Source of the DNA: Streptomyces fuscichromogenes
GTDB taxonomy: Bacteria; Actinomycetota; Actinomycetes; Streptomycetales; Streptomycetaceae
Assembly (NCBI RefSeq): GCF_014645815.1
Contig: NZ_BMML01000004.1
Span: forward strand, 1 to 64,000
Reading direction: 5' to 3'
Length of the DNA: 64,000 bases
Shown: piece after piece, positions 38,003 to 46,212 of the stretch
Position numbering within the stretch: the first letter of the stretch is position 1
How the letters are laid out: every line of letters begins with the position of its first letter
Program-made: the position numbers and the translations under genes
Notes under the pieces: generated by a model
Told to the model about the DNA's origin: nothing
Seen by the model: the letters and a program-made list of their open reading frames with translations, nothing else
Database searches by the model: none

Positions 38003-38050
38003 TTCGCAGAAGCGGGCGCAGACGGCGCCCGGAGAGAAGAGGAGTGCGAA
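38003..38050 (-). promoter_or_regulatory. Nested hairpin between the leader peptide and cysteine dioxygenase
   Basis: An outer pair TTCGCA/TGCGAA (38050-38045 with 38008-38003, minus strand) encloses a perfect 7-bp hairpin CGGGCGC-CGTCT-GCGCCCG (38031-38013). It begins one base after the leader stop codon and ends ~22 nt before the CDO start, so a ribosome stalled on the cysteine codons could influence its folding. Confidence 0.6.
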
Positions 38051-38051
38051 A

Positions 38052-38123
38052 TCAGCAGGACGGAAGACACACGCAGCCCGCATAGCGGACCAGGTCCACA
38101 TGGACCTTCCGCCACAGGCGCAC
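38052..38123 (-). CDS. Cysteine-rich leader peptide (probable cysteine attenuator)
   Basis: 23-codon ORF, GTG 38123 to TGA 38052. It starts MRLWRKVHVDLVRYAG and ends CVCLPSC, so three Cys codons fall in the last seven. The HVDL-R motif followed by C-terminal cysteines is the hallmark of short actinobacterial leader peptides found before sulfur-metabolism genes, and poly-cysteine leader ORFs act as cysteine-responsive attenuators in mycobacteria (established). It stands 70 nt before cysteine dioxygenase, after its own promoter. When Cys-tRNA is scarce ribosomes should stall here; how this changes CDO output is inference. Confidence 0.85.
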   Translation of the reverse strand: MRLWRKVHVDLVRYAGCVCLPSC

Positions 38124-38145
38124 AGTCGTGTCGTTCACGATCCGG

Positions 38146-38174
38146 AGTACACCATGCCGGTGCGGGCCGGTCAA
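38146..38174 (-). promoter_or_regulatory. Promoter of the cysteine dioxygenase operon
   Basis: Minus strand TTGACC (38174-38169), 17-bp spacer, TGTACT (38151-38146). Predicted start near 38139 places the leader-peptide GTG about 16 nt into the transcript. Confidence 0.6.
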
Positions 38175-38211
38175 CTCACCGTCAGCATGTGGACCACGGG
38201 GTCCCCCGTGG

Positions 38212-39894
38212 TCACCGGGTGCGGGAACCGGCCTCCGCCCCGGCCCCCGACCTCTGCTCCGCCCGCTCGGTCCGCTCGGTCTCTTCGGCCACTTCGGTGT
38301 CTTCGGCCTGCTCCGTCCGGTCCCGGTCCTTGCCGCCCAGCGTCGCCTCGGCCGCCGCGTACAGGTCGGCGGGGCGGACCCCGTTGAGCGCGGTGACCAG
38401 ATGGCCGTCGGGGCGCACGAGCAGCACGGTGTGCGCCGGTGCGCCCGGGTAGGTCTCGGAGACCAGCAGTTCGGCGGGGTGCGGCAGCGCGGTCACGGCC
38501 GCCGCGAGCCGGGGCATGATCCCGGCGGAGACCCAGTGCTTGCGGTCCCACACCCCCGTACCGGGCGCGACGAGGACGACGAGCAGCGCGCCGCGGCCCA
38601 GCCGGGAGCGCAGCTGGACGAAGGAGCCGTCCTCCGCCGTGACCCGGACATCGGTGACCGGTGTCCCCGGCGGGGTGTCGACCGGGATCTCGTGCTCCAG
38701 GTGCCGGGGTGCGAGCGGTGAGTCGGCGTACGCCCCCGGCGCACCGAGCGGACCGTGCCCCAGGTGACCGTCCGCCAGCAGCGCGTCGTGCCCCCGGGAC
38801 GTGCCGGGGACGAACCCGCGCAGTGCGCCACCGCCGCGCAGCACCGGCAGCACCTGGTCGGCGGCGCGCAGCCGGGCCGCGACCGCCGTGCGCCGCTCGG
38901 TCTGGTAGCTGTCCAGCAGAGCCTCGTGCGGGCCGTGGTGCCAGGCCGGGGCGAGCTTCCAGGCGAGGTTGTCGACGTCCCGCAGCCCCTCGTCGAGGCC
39001 GTGCGTCCCGAGCGCGCCGAGCAGGTGCGCGGCGTCCCCGGCGACGAACACCCGGCCCACCCGCCACCTGCGGGCGAGGCGGTGGTGCACGGTGTGGACT
39101 CCGGTGTCGAGCAGGTCGTACGGGGGTGTGGTGCCGCCCGTCCAGCCCGCGAGGGTCTCGCGGATCCGGGTCACGAGCAGTTCGGGTGTGACCAGGTCCT
39201 TGCCGGGCGGGAGCAGCCAGTCCAGGCGCCACACGCCGTCCGGGAGGGGGCGGGCGGTCACCTCCCCGGCCGAGGGCCCGGACATCCGCCACGGCGGTGT
39301 CCGATGGAGCAACGCCTGACCGGGCCACGGAAGTTCCGTGCGCAGTGCGGCGACCGCGTGCCGTTCCACCGCGGTGCGGCCCGGGAAGCGGATGTCCAGG
39401 AGCTTGCGGACGGTCGAGCGGGGGCCGTCGCAGCCCACCAGATAGCTGCCGCGCCACCAGGTGCCCCTGGGGCCGCGGGTGTGCGCGGTGACGCCGGAGC
39501 GCTCCTGTTCGACGGTGTCCAGGCGGCTGTCGGTGACGACCTTGACCAGCGGTTCGTCGGCGATCGCGGTGCGCAGGGCGTTGGTCAGCACGTGCTGCGC
39601 GATGTGCAGCGGGGCCGGCTCACCGGCGTCGTCGAAGACCACCTCGCGCAGCACCTGCCGGCGCCGCATCGACCGCCAGCCGGTCCAGCGGACGCCCAGG
39701 TCGTCCAGGGGCGCGCCGCTCAGCCGCGTCAGCAGGGCGGCGGTGTCCTCGCGGAGCACCACCGTGCGCGCCGGGCGCGGATCGTCCTTGCCCGGACCCT
39801 CGTCCAGGACGACGGACGGTACCTCCTGGCGGGCCAGCGCCAGGGCGAGCGTGAGCCCGACGGGCCCCGCTCCGACGATGATCACCGGGTCCAC
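38212..39894 (-). CDS. FAD-dependent aromatic-type monooxygenase
   Basis: 560-aa class A flavoprotein hydroxylase. Rossmann motif VIIVGAGPVGLTLALALAR, the DG motif VGCDGPRSTVRK, and the GD motif VFVAGDAAHLLGALGTHGLDEGLRDVDNLAWKL. A thioredoxin-like C-terminal domain (~430-540) as in phenol hydroxylase-type enzymes precedes an acidic tail of short repeats (TEQAEDTEVAEETERTERAE). Substrate unknown; no ring-cleavage or regulator gene lies beside it. GTG 39894 was taken because the FAD fold begins at residue 3 and AGGGGG lies ~10 nt upstream. Confidence 0.85.
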   Translation of the reverse strand: MDPVIIVGAGPVGLTLALALARQEVPSVVLDEGPGKDDPRPARTVVLREDTAALLTRLSGAPLDDLGVRWTGWRSMRRRQVLREVVFDDAGEPAPLHIAQHVLTNALRTAIADEPLVKVVTDSRLDTVEQERSGVTAHTRGPRGTWWRGSYLVGCDGPRSTVRKLLDIRFPGRTAVERHAVAALRTELPWPGQALLHRTPPWRMSGPSAGEVTARPLPDGVWRLDWLLPPGKDLVTPELLVTRIRETLAGWTGGTTPPYDLLDTGVHTVHHRLARRWRVGRVFVAGDAAHLLGALGTHGLDEGLRDVDNLAWKLAPAWHHGPHEALLDSYQTERRTAVAARLRAADQVLPVLRGGGALRGFVPGTSRGHDALLADGHLGHGPLGAPGAYADSPLAPRHLEHEIPVDTPPGTPVTDVRVTAEDGSFVQLRSRLGRGALLVVLVAPGTGVWDRKHWVSAGIMPRLAAAVTALPHPAELLVSETYPGAPAHTVLLVRPDGHLVTALNGVRPADLYAAAEATLGGKDRDRTEQAEDTEVAEETERTERAEQRSGAGAEAGSRTR

Positions 39895-40232
39895 GGCGCG
39901 GCGCCCCCTGCCCGTACGCAAGTCCCGGCGGACATGGGTGAACAAGTGGGTGGAGCAGGGTGCACGATCACAGAACGTATGCAACAGACTGGGCGCCACC
40001 CGGTCAAGCGGCGCACCCGGGGACACGTCAGCATGGCGGGCGCGCGGCGACCGTCCGGCCGCCGGAACGAGACGCCGACGGGGGTCCGCCGTCCGCCGCG
40101 ACGCGCCGGCGACGATGTCTGCCCGCTCGCCGTAACGCGTCGGCGGCGACGTGCGTCCTGCCGCCGCGACGCGACGGAGGCGGCGGCCGTCTGGGCGCCG
40201 TCTCCGTCCCTGGTGCGCGGTTCGCCCCCGGG
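39895..40232. other. Non-coding gap between the monooxygenase and gluD
   Basis: 338 bp, very GC-rich, with imperfect CCGCCGCGACGCG-type repeats at about 40085-40190. TACGTT (minus strand, 39979-39974) is a possible -10 for the monooxygenase but no -35 stands at the right distance. No gene seen. Confidence 0.4.
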
Positions 40233-41135
40233 TCAGGCGGAGGCTCCCGAGGCGTACGCGCCGGGCACCTCGGCCGTGTTCGGGGCCTGGCCGTCCTCGG
40301 CGCCGAGGACCGCGCCGGTGCCCCGCTTGCTGCGCCGCAGCCGGCGCTCCAGCCAGGAGGCGAACGTGGTGAGCGCGAGGTTCAGCAGGATGAAGATGAC
40401 CGCGACGACGACGAAGCTGGGGATCACGTTGGCGTAGTTGGCGGCGAGCGTGCCACGTGCCGTGAGCAGTTCCGTGAACTGGAGCATCACACCGCCCAGC
40501 GCGGTGTCCTTCACGACCACCACGAGCTGGCTCACGATGGCCGGCAGCATCACGGTGACCGCCTGCGGCAGCAGGATGCTCGCCATCGTCTGCCCCTTGC
40601 GCAGTCCGACGGCGTACGCCGCCTCCGTCTGCCCCTTGGGAAGCGCGAGGACGCCGGCCCGTACCACCTCGGCGAGGACCGAGGCGTTGTAGAGCACCAG
40701 GCCGGTGACGACCGCGTACAGCGGCCGTTCGTCACTGCCGACATCGGTGGAGCGGACGTAGAACTCCTGGGCGAACAGCATCAGCAGCAGCACCGGGATC
40801 GAGCGGAAGAACTCCACCACCCAGGCCGCCGGGATCCGCACCCAGCGGTGGTCGGACATCCGGGCTATGCCGAGGACCGCGCCCAGCGGAAGGGCGATCA
40901 CCATGGCGAGCGCGGCCGCCTTGAGGGTGTTGCCGAGGCCCGGCAGCAGATACGTGGTCCACGCCTCGGAGGTGGTGAACGGCTGCCACAGGTCCCACTT
41001 CAGCTGGCCCTTGTCGTCCAGCTTCTGCCAGACCCACCAGACCAGCAGGGCGAGGAGCAGCACGAAGACGACGGAGAGGATCACATTGCGCCGCTTGGCG
41101 CGGGGCCCGGGGGCGTCGTACAGGACGGAGCTCAT
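40233..41135 (-). CDS. gluD: Glutamate ABC transporter permease GluD
   Basis: 300-aa polar-amino-acid permease with about five to six TM helices and the EAA loop QTEAAYAVGLRKGQTMASILLPQAV. The fold spans WTTYLLPGLGNTLKAAALAM to VAVIFILLNLALTTFASWL; an Arg-rich cytoplasmic tail follows (RRLRRSKRGTG). ATG 41135 overlaps the gluC stop (ATGA). With GluC it forms the membrane channel of the GluABCD glutamate importer, as in Corynebacterium and Streptomyces. Confidence 0.92.
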   Translation of the reverse strand: MSSVLYDAPGPRAKRRNVILSVVFVLLLALLVWWVWQKLDDKGQLKWDLWQPFTTSEAWTTYLLPGLGNTLKAAALAMVIALPLGAVLGIARMSDHRWVRIPAAWVVEFFRSIPVLLLMLFAQEFYVRSTDVGSDERPLYAVVTGLVLYNASVLAEVVRAGVLALPKGQTEAAYAVGLRKGQTMASILLPQAVTVMLPAIVSQLVVVVKDTALGGVMLQFTELLTARGTLAANYANVIPSFVVVAVIFILLNLALTTFASWLERRLRRSKRGTGAVLGAEDGQAPNTAEVPGAYASGASA

Positions 41136-41797
41136 CGCTTCACCGCCAGGCGCTTGGCGAGCCGGCCGAGGAGCAGGCCGGTCGGGAGGGTCAGGACCAC
41201 GAAGCCGAAGGCGAAGACCGCGCCGATGGACAGCGTCTGGGCCTCGTTCTCGATCATCGTCTTCATCAGGGCGGCGGCCTCGGCCACGCTGATCGCGGCC
41301 GCCACCGTGGTGTTCTTGGTCAGCGCGATCAGGACGTTGGCCAGCGGGCCGATCACCGCGCGGAAGGCCTGCGGCAGCACGATCAGCCGCAGGGTCTGGG
41401 AGAAGTTCAGCCCGATCGCGCGGGCCGCCTCGGCCTGTCCGACGGGCACGGTGTTGATGCCGGAGCGGATCGCCTCGCAGACGAAGGCCGCGGTGTAGGC
41501 GCTCAGCCCGAGGACGGCGAGGCGGAAGCCCTGCACCTTGAAGTCGGAGGCGCCGAGCGTCACGCCGAAGATGTCGGCGAGACCGAGCGAGGTGAAGATG
41601 ATGATGACCGTCAGGGGGATGTTCCGGACGATGTTGACGTAGGCGGTGCCGAACCCGCGCATCAGCGGGACCGGGCTGACCCGCATCGCGGCCAGCAGGG
41701 TGCCCCAGACCAGGGAGCCGACGGCGGAGAAGACGGTCAGTTTCACCGTCGTCCAGAACGCCCCTAGGACGTCGTAGCCTTGCAGAAAGTCGAACAC
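41132..41797 (-). CDS. gluC: Glutamate ABC transporter permease GluC
   Basis: 221-aa permease with five TM helices. Family signatures MRVSPVPLMRGFGTAYVNIV, RNIPLTVIIIF and EAA loop GQAEAARAIGLNFSQTLRLIVLPQAFR; it ends in KRLAVKR like corynebacterial GluC. GTG 41797 is preferred (GGGAAAA just upstream, start FDFLQGYDVLGAFW); an in-frame ATG at 41839 lacks any ribosome site. Coupled to gluD. Confidence 0.9.
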   Translation of the reverse strand: MFDFLQGYDVLGAFWTTVKLTVFSAVGSLVWGTLLAAMRVSPVPLMRGFGTAYVNIVRNIPLTVIIIFTSLGLADIFGVTLGASDFKVQGFRLAVLGLSAYTAAFVCEAIRSGINTVPVGQAEAARAIGLNFSQTLRLIVLPQAFRAVIGPLANVLIALTKNTTVAAAISVAEAAALMKTMIENEAQTLSIGAVFAFGFVVLTLPTGLLLGRLAKRLAVKR

Positions 41798-41942
41798 GTT
41801 TTCCCGCGCTTCCGGGTGTGTGGCGTACGGGGAGGACATGGCGCGCCGCCGCCGGGGAAGCGGTGGCGGCGGCGCGCGCGAGGAACCGTGCGATGGTCCG
41901 CCCGGGTCCCTGCATCGGTGGTGAACCGCCTTGCGGGGTGCC

Positions 41943-42779
41943 TTACTTGACGATCGCGCCGATCTTCGGGGCGGGCTCGTTCTTGTACTCCGCCGGACCG
42001 AAGTTCTTGTCGACGGCCTTCTGCCAGGAGCCGTCGCTGACCATCTTCTCCAGCGCCTTGTTGATCTTGTCGACGGTCGCGGTGTCGCCCTTCTTGACGC
42101 CGATGCCGTAGTTCTCGTTGCTCAGCTTCAGGCCGGCGAGCTTGAACTGGCCCTTGTACTTGTCCTGCGCGGCGAAGCCCGCGAGGATCGAGTCGTCCGT
42201 GGTCACCGCGTCGACGGAGCCGCTCTGCAGGCCGGCGATGCACTCCGAGTAGGTGCCGACCTCCTTGAGGTTGGCCTTCGGGGCGATCGTCTGCTGGATG
42301 TTCTGCGCCGAGGTCGAACCCGTCACGGAACACAGCTTCTTGCCGTTGAGGTCCTCGCCCTTGGCGATCGTCGAGGCCTTCTTGACCAGCAGGTCCTGGT
42401 GGGCCAGCAGGTACGGGCCGGCGAAGTCCACCTTCGCCTTGCGCTCGTCGGTGATCGAGTAGGTCGCCGCGATGAACTTCACGTCACCGCGCGCGAGGGC
42501 GTTCTCCCGGTCGGCGCTCTTGGTCTGCACGAACTCGATCTGGCTCGGCTTGTAACCGAGCTGCCCGGCGACATAGGTGGCCACGTCCACGTCGAAGCCC
42601 GAGAAGGAGCCGTCGGGCTCCTGGAGGCCGAGACCGGGCTGGTCGTACTTGATGCCGACCTTGATCTTGCCGCCGCCCGAGGAACCGCTGTCGTCCTTGT
42701 CGCTGCTGCCGCACGCCGTGGCGGACAGAGCGAGCGCGAGTACGGCGGCCGAGGCGGCGGTGACCTTGCGAAGCTGCAT
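41943..42779 (-). CDS. gluB: Glutamate-binding lipoprotein GluB
   Basis: 278-aa extracytoplasmic receptor, SBP_bac_3 family. Lipoprotein signal ending LALSATAC, then KIKVGIKYDQPGLGLQEPDG, SGFDVDVATYVAGQLGY, FIAATYSITDERKAKVDFAGPY and CIAGLQSGSVDAVTTDDSIL, all typical of glutamate/aspartate binding proteins. ATG 42779 was chosen over ATG 42788 because GAGGGA lies 8-9 nt upstream of it. An 8-unit 12-bp minisatellite lies just upstream (42800-42895) in the leader between gluA and gluB. Confidence 0.93.
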   Translation of the reverse strand: MQLRKVTAASAAVLALALSATACGSSDKDDSGSSGGGKIKVGIKYDQPGLGLQEPDGSFSGFDVDVATYVAGQLGYKPSQIEFVQTKSADRENALARGDVKFIAATYSITDERKAKVDFAGPYLLAHQDLLVKKASTIAKGEDLNGKKLCSVTGSTSAQNIQQTIAPKANLKEVGTYSECIAGLQSGSVDAVTTDDSILAGFAAQDKYKGQFKLAGLKLSNENYGIGVKKGDTATVDKINKALEKMVSDGSWQKAVDKNFGPAEYKNEPAPKIGAIVK

Positions 42780-42799
42780 GATGAACATCCCTCGTTCTG

Positions 42800-42895
42800 G
42801 TGAGGACGGGTGTGAGGACGGCTGTGAAGGCAGTCGTGAAGGCAGTCGTGAAAACAGCTGCGAAGACGGCTGCGAAGACGGCTGTGAAGGCGTCC
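42800..42895. repeat. Eight-copy 12-bp minisatellite in the gluA-gluB gap
   Basis: Eight uninterrupted 12-bp units (96 bp). Plus-strand forms include GTGAGGACGGCT, GTGAAGGCAGTC (twice), GCGAAGACGGCT (twice) and GTGAAGGCGTCC. The array ends 20 nt before the gluB start and makes up two thirds of the 143-bp gap. Confidence 0.92.
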
Positions 42896-42922
42896 AGGAA
42901 AGGAAGCGGGTCCTGCCGCGCC

Positions 42923-43699
42923 TCAGTGGTGCAGGATCTTCGACAGGAAGTCCTTGGCCCGGTCGCTGCTCGGGTTGCTGAAGAACTGGTCCGGCGTGGC
43001 CTGTTCGACGATCCGGCCGTCGGCCATGAAGACCACCCGGTTCGCGGCCGAGCGGGCGAAGCCCATCTCGTGGGTGACGACGATCATCGTCATGCCGTCC
43101 CGGGCCAGCTGCTGCATGACCTCCAGGACCTCGTTGATCATCTCGGGGTCGAGGGCCGAGGTCGGCTCGTCGAAGAGCATGACCTTCGGGTCCATGGCCA
43201 GCGCCCGCGCGATGGCGACGCGCTGCTGCTGGCCGCCGGAGAGCTGTGCGGGGTACTTGTCGGCCTGGGTGCCCACCCCGACCCGGTCGAGCAGGGCGCG
43301 GGCCTTCACCTCGGCCTGCTTCCGGTCCGCCTTGCGGACCTTGATCTGCCCGAGCATGACGTTCTCGAGCACGGTCTTGTGCGCGAACAGGTTGAAGGAC
43401 TGGAAGACCATGCCGACATCGGCGCGCAGCCGGGCCAGTTCCTTGCCCTCCTGGGGCAGCGGCCTGCCGTCGATGGTGATCGTTCCGGCGTCGATGGTCT
43501 CCAGGCGGTTGACGGTGCGGCAGAGAGTGGACTTGCCGGACCCGGAGGGCCCGATCACCACGACGACCTCGCCGCGGGCGATCGTCAGGTCGACGTCCTG
43601 GAGCACGTGCAACGCGCCGAAGTGCTTGTTGACGCTCTTCAGGACGACCAGGTCGCCGGTCGCGGCCACCTCTTCCTTGGCCACCGATACTTCGGTCAT
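42923..43699 (-). CDS. gluA: Glutamate ABC transporter ATPase GluA
   Basis: 258-aa ABC ATPase. Walker A VIGPSGSGKSTLCR, Q-loop MVFQSFNLFAHKT, signature LSGGQQQRVAIARAL, Walker B KVMLFDEPTSALDPE, H-loop VVTHEMGFA. Best match to polar-amino-acid ATPases (GlnQ/GluA). First gene of gluABCD; ATG 43699 has GGAG about 10 nt upstream. In S. coelicolor the operon is controlled by the divergently encoded GluR-GluK system (established). Confidence 0.93.
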   Translation of the reverse strand: MTEVSVAKEEVAATGDLVVLKSVNKHFGALHVLQDVDLTIARGEVVVVIGPSGSGKSTLCRTVNRLETIDAGTITIDGRPLPQEGKELARLRADVGMVFQSFNLFAHKTVLENVMLGQIKVRKADRKQAEVKARALLDRVGVGTQADKYPAQLSGGQQQRVAIARALAMDPKVMLFDEPTSALDPEMINEVLEVMQQLARDGMTMIVVTHEMGFARSAANRVVFMADGRIVEQATPDQFFSNPSSDRAKDFLSKILHH

Positions 43700-43733
43700 C
43701 GCTTTCGGGCTCCGTCCTCCTCGGTTGCGGAGG

Positions 43734-43763
43734 AATGTAGTTTTCGCTGATGAGCGGCGTCAG
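43734..43763 (-). promoter_or_regulatory. Candidate gluABCD promoter
   Basis: Minus strand CTGACG (43763-43758), 18-bp spacer, TACATT (43739-43734), ~35 nt before the gluA start. A GGATC-AC-GATCC inverted repeat at 43784-43795 lies just upstream and could be a regulator site. Confidence 0.5.
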
Positions 43764-43913
43764 CACATCTGAGCGAGATCTGAGGATCACGATCCGATCG
43801 CAATCGGGCGCATGATGTGGCGCCCTCGGCCGCCCGCGTTTCGGCCGGGTAACGGAAACCGCACGTCACCGGAACCCACTTGACGCCGTCGGCGTCCATC
43901 AGCGTGACTGCCC

Positions 43914-43946
43914 TGTGCACGCGCGTGTGCGCGCGTTTTCTACAAT
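43914..43946 (+). promoter_or_regulatory. gluR promoter -10 with upstream alternating purine-pyrimidine tract
   Basis: TACAAT (43941-43946) is a good -10, giving a ~64-nt leader to gluR. The 23 nt at 43914-43936 alternate strictly between pyrimidine and purine (TGTGCACGCGCG then TGTGCGCGCG), a sequence able to adopt Z-DNA, in place of a recognisable -35. Confidence 0.5.
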
Positions 43947-44016
43947 GCGCGGGTTTTCCACTGACAAGCCGACGACGAACCGCGACCGTACGACCGCTGA
44001 ACCGGAGGGGGCCGGA

Positions 44017-44703
44017 ATGAGAGTGCTGCTCGTCGAGGACGACAACCACGTCGCCGCCGCGCTCTCCGCGGTGCTGGCCCGGCACGGGTTCTCCGTCACC
44101 CATGCCCGCAACGGCGAGGAGGCCCTCAAGGCCCTCGTCCCCGACAGCGACGGCTTCGACGTCGTCCTCCTCGACCTCGGCCTGCCCGACCAGGACGGCT
44201 ACGAGGTCTGTGGCAAGATCCGCAAGCGCACCGCCACCCCGGTGATCATGGTGACCGCCCGCTCCGACGTCCGCTCCCGCATCCACGGCCTCAACCTCGG
44301 CGCCGACGACTACGTGGTGAAGCCGTACGACACCGGGGAACTGCTCGCCAGGATCCATGCCGTCAGCCGGCGGACCCACCACGAGGACGGCCCGGGTGAC
44401 GGGGACGGCGCGCTGCTGCTCGGCCCCGTCCGGATCGAACTGCCCACCCGCCAGGTCAGCGTGGACGGCAAGGCCGTCCAGCTCACCCGCAAGGAGTTCG
44501 ACCTGCTGGCGCTGCTCGCGCAGCGGCCCGGCGTGGTCTTCCGCCGGGAACAGATCATCAGCGAGGTCTGGCGCACCAGCTGGGAGGGGACCGGCCGCAC
44601 CCTGGAGGTGCATGTCGCCTCCCTGCGCGCGAAACTGCGCATGCCGGCGCTGATCGAGACCGTACGCGGCGTGGGCTACCGGCTCGTCGCCCCGGCCGGG
44701 TAG
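44017..44703 (+). CDS. gluR: GluR, OmpR-family response regulator
   Basis: 228 aa. Receiver with acidic pocket MRVLLVEDDN, phospho-acceptor in VVLLDLGLPDQDGYE, and VVKPYDTGELLARI. The C-terminal winged-helix DNA-binding domain has LTRKEFDLLALLAQRPGVV and LEVHVASLRAKLR. ATG 44017 follows GGAGGGG closely and begins exactly at the receiver. Position next to gluABCD identifies it as GluR, which with GluK senses glutamate and activates glutamate uptake in S. coelicolor (established). 9 nt before gluK. Confidence 0.9.
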   Translation: MRVLLVEDDNHVAAALSAVLARHGFSVTHARNGEEALKALVPDSDGFDVVLLDLGLPDQDGYEVCGKIRKRTATPVIMVTARSDVRSRIHGLNLGADDYVVKPYDTGELLARIHAVSRRTHHEDGPGDGDGALLLGPVRIELPTRQVSVDGKAVQLTRKEFDLLALLAQRPGVVFRREQIISEVWRTSWEGTGRTLEVHVASLRAKLRMPALIETVRGVGYRLVAPAG

Positions 44704-44712
44704 CGGGGACGG

Positions 44713-46110
44713 GTGCGCACACGTCTCCTTCCGCTGCTCATCGTCCTGCTGGCGGCCGTGCTGCTCGCGCTCGGCGTTCCGCTCGCCGTCAGCACGGCCT
44801 CCGCACAGCAGCAGAAGGTCGTCGTCGACCGTATCGACGACACCGCGCGGTTCGCGGCCCTCGCCCAGTTCGTGACCGACACGCCGACCACCGCGCGCCC
44901 CAAGAGCACGGACGACCGCCTGGAGACCCTCCGCCGCGAACTGGCCAGCTACTACGGCGTCTACGGCATCCGCGCGGGCGTCTTCTACCGGAACGCCTCC
45001 TCCATGGCCAACGCGCCCGACGACTGGGTGCTCCCGATCAGCGGCGAGGTCCGGGAGGCCTTCGACGAGGCCCTGCTCAGCCGTCGCAGCCACGACCCCG
45101 AGCAGGTGTGGCCCTGGCAGCGCAGCCGGCTGGTGGTGGCCTCGCCGGTGATCCGGGACGGTGACGTCGTCGCCGTGGTGGTCACCGACTCGCCCACCGG
45201 TCCGATGCGTTCCCGCACCGTGCGCGACTGGCTGCTCATCGGCGCCGGCGAGAGCGCGGCGATGCTGCTCGCGGTCGGCGCGGCGCTGCGGCTGACCGGG
45301 TGGGTGCTCCGGCCGGTACGGGTGCTCGACGCCACCACGCACGCGATCGCCAGCGGCCGGCTCAAGTCCCGGGTCGCGGCGGCCGGCGGGCCGCCGGAAC
45401 TCAGGCGGCTGGCCCGGGCGTTCAACGAGATGGCGGACAACGTCGAGGAGGTGCTGGAGCAGCAGCGGGCCTTCGTCGCCGACGCCTCCCACCAGCTGCG
45501 CAACCCCCTCTCCGCGCTGCTGCTGCGCATCGAGCTGCTCGCGCTCGAACTCCCCGAGGACAACGAGGAGATCGCCTCGGTCCGCACCGAGGGCAAGCGG
45601 CTCGCACAGGTACTGGACGACCTGCTCGACCTGGCGCTGGCCGAGCACGCCGAGGCGGAGCTGATGCTGACCGACATCGGGCGGCTGGCCGGGGACCGGA
45701 TCGCCGCATGGTCGCCGGCCGCCGCGGCGAAGGGGGTCCGGCTGACCGGGGACTGCGCGCCGACCACCGGGTGGGCCGATCCGGTCACGCTGTCCAGCGC
45801 GCTGGACGCGGTGATCGACAACGCGGTGAAGTTCACGCCGGAGGGGGGTGCGGTGGAGGTGACCGTGAGCGTCGCGGGTGACGTGTCGACGGTCGTGGTG
45901 ACCGACACGGGCCCGGGGCTCACGGACGACGAACTCGCGCGGGTGGGGGACCGGTTCTGGCGGAGCGGGCGGCACCAGAACGTGAAGGGGTCGGGGCTGG
46001 GGCTGTCGATCACGCGGGCGTTGCTGGTGACGGGCGGGGGTGCGATCGCCTACGAGCACCATGAGCCGCGGGGGTTGCGGGTGACCGTGTCGGTGCCGCG
46101 GGGTGGGTGA
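44713..46110 (+). CDS. gluK: GluK, membrane sensor histidine kinase
   Basis: 465 aa. TM1 (LLPLLIVLLAAVLLALGVPLAV) and TM2 (LLIGAGESAAMLLAVGAALRLTG) enclose a ~150-residue extracytoplasmic sensor. HAMP domain, HisKA with VADASHQLRNPLSALLLR (phospho-His), and HATPase_c with N box DNAVKFTPEGG, G1 DTGPGLTDDE and G2 GSGLGLSITRALL follow. GTG 44713 starts the first TM helix. Pairs with GluR; the external domain is the likely glutamate sensor. Confidence 0.9.
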   Translation: MRTRLLPLLIVLLAAVLLALGVPLAVSTASAQQQKVVVDRIDDTARFAALAQFVTDTPTTARPKSTDDRLETLRRELASYYGVYGIRAGVFYRNASSMANAPDDWVLPISGEVREAFDEALLSRRSHDPEQVWPWQRSRLVVASPVIRDGDVVAVVVTDSPTGPMRSRTVRDWLLIGAGESAAMLLAVGAALRLTGWVLRPVRVLDATTHAIASGRLKSRVAAAGGPPELRRLARAFNEMADNVEEVLEQQRAFVADASHQLRNPLSALLLRIELLALELPEDNEEIASVRTEGKRLAQVLDDLLDLALAEHAEAELMLTDIGRLAGDRIAAWSPAAAAKGVRLTGDCAPTTGWADPVTLSSALDAVIDNAVKFTPEGGAVEVTVSVAGDVSTVVVTDTGPGLTDDELARVGDRFWRSGRHQNVKGSGLGLSITRALLVTGGGAIAYEHHEPRGLRVTVSVPRGG

Positions 46111-46165
46111 CGGGCGGGTGGGTGAGGGGCGGGTTTGTGCCGTCGTGTTTCGGGTGCGGGTGGGT

Positions 46166-46208
46166 GGGGGGTTGCTCGCGCGGTTCCCCGCGCCCCTGAC
46201 GGGGCGCT
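46166..46208. terminator. Streptomyces dispersed hairpin repeat between gluK and the TAXI gene
   Basis: GGGGGTTGCTCGCGCGGTTC then CCCGCGCCCC-TGA-CGGGGCGC. The same element occurs twice more in this window (57307-57402). It sits between convergent stop codons and has a strong GCGCCCC/GGGGCGC stem, so it likely acts as a bidirectional terminator. I recall this sequence type as common in Streptomyces intergenic regions. Confidence 0.7.
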
Positions 46209-46212
46209 TCAG

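Noticed and set aside
40233..41915. Single 560-codon open frame covering gluD and part of gluC
   Set aside because: Only its C-terminal 300 codons are protein-like (GluD); the N-terminal part is the wrong frame of gluC. The real genes overlap by ATGA.
43784..43795. GGATCACGATCC as the GluR binding site
   Set aside because: It is a short palindrome without repeats spaced as expected for an OmpR-type regulator; mentioned only as context for the gluA promoter.
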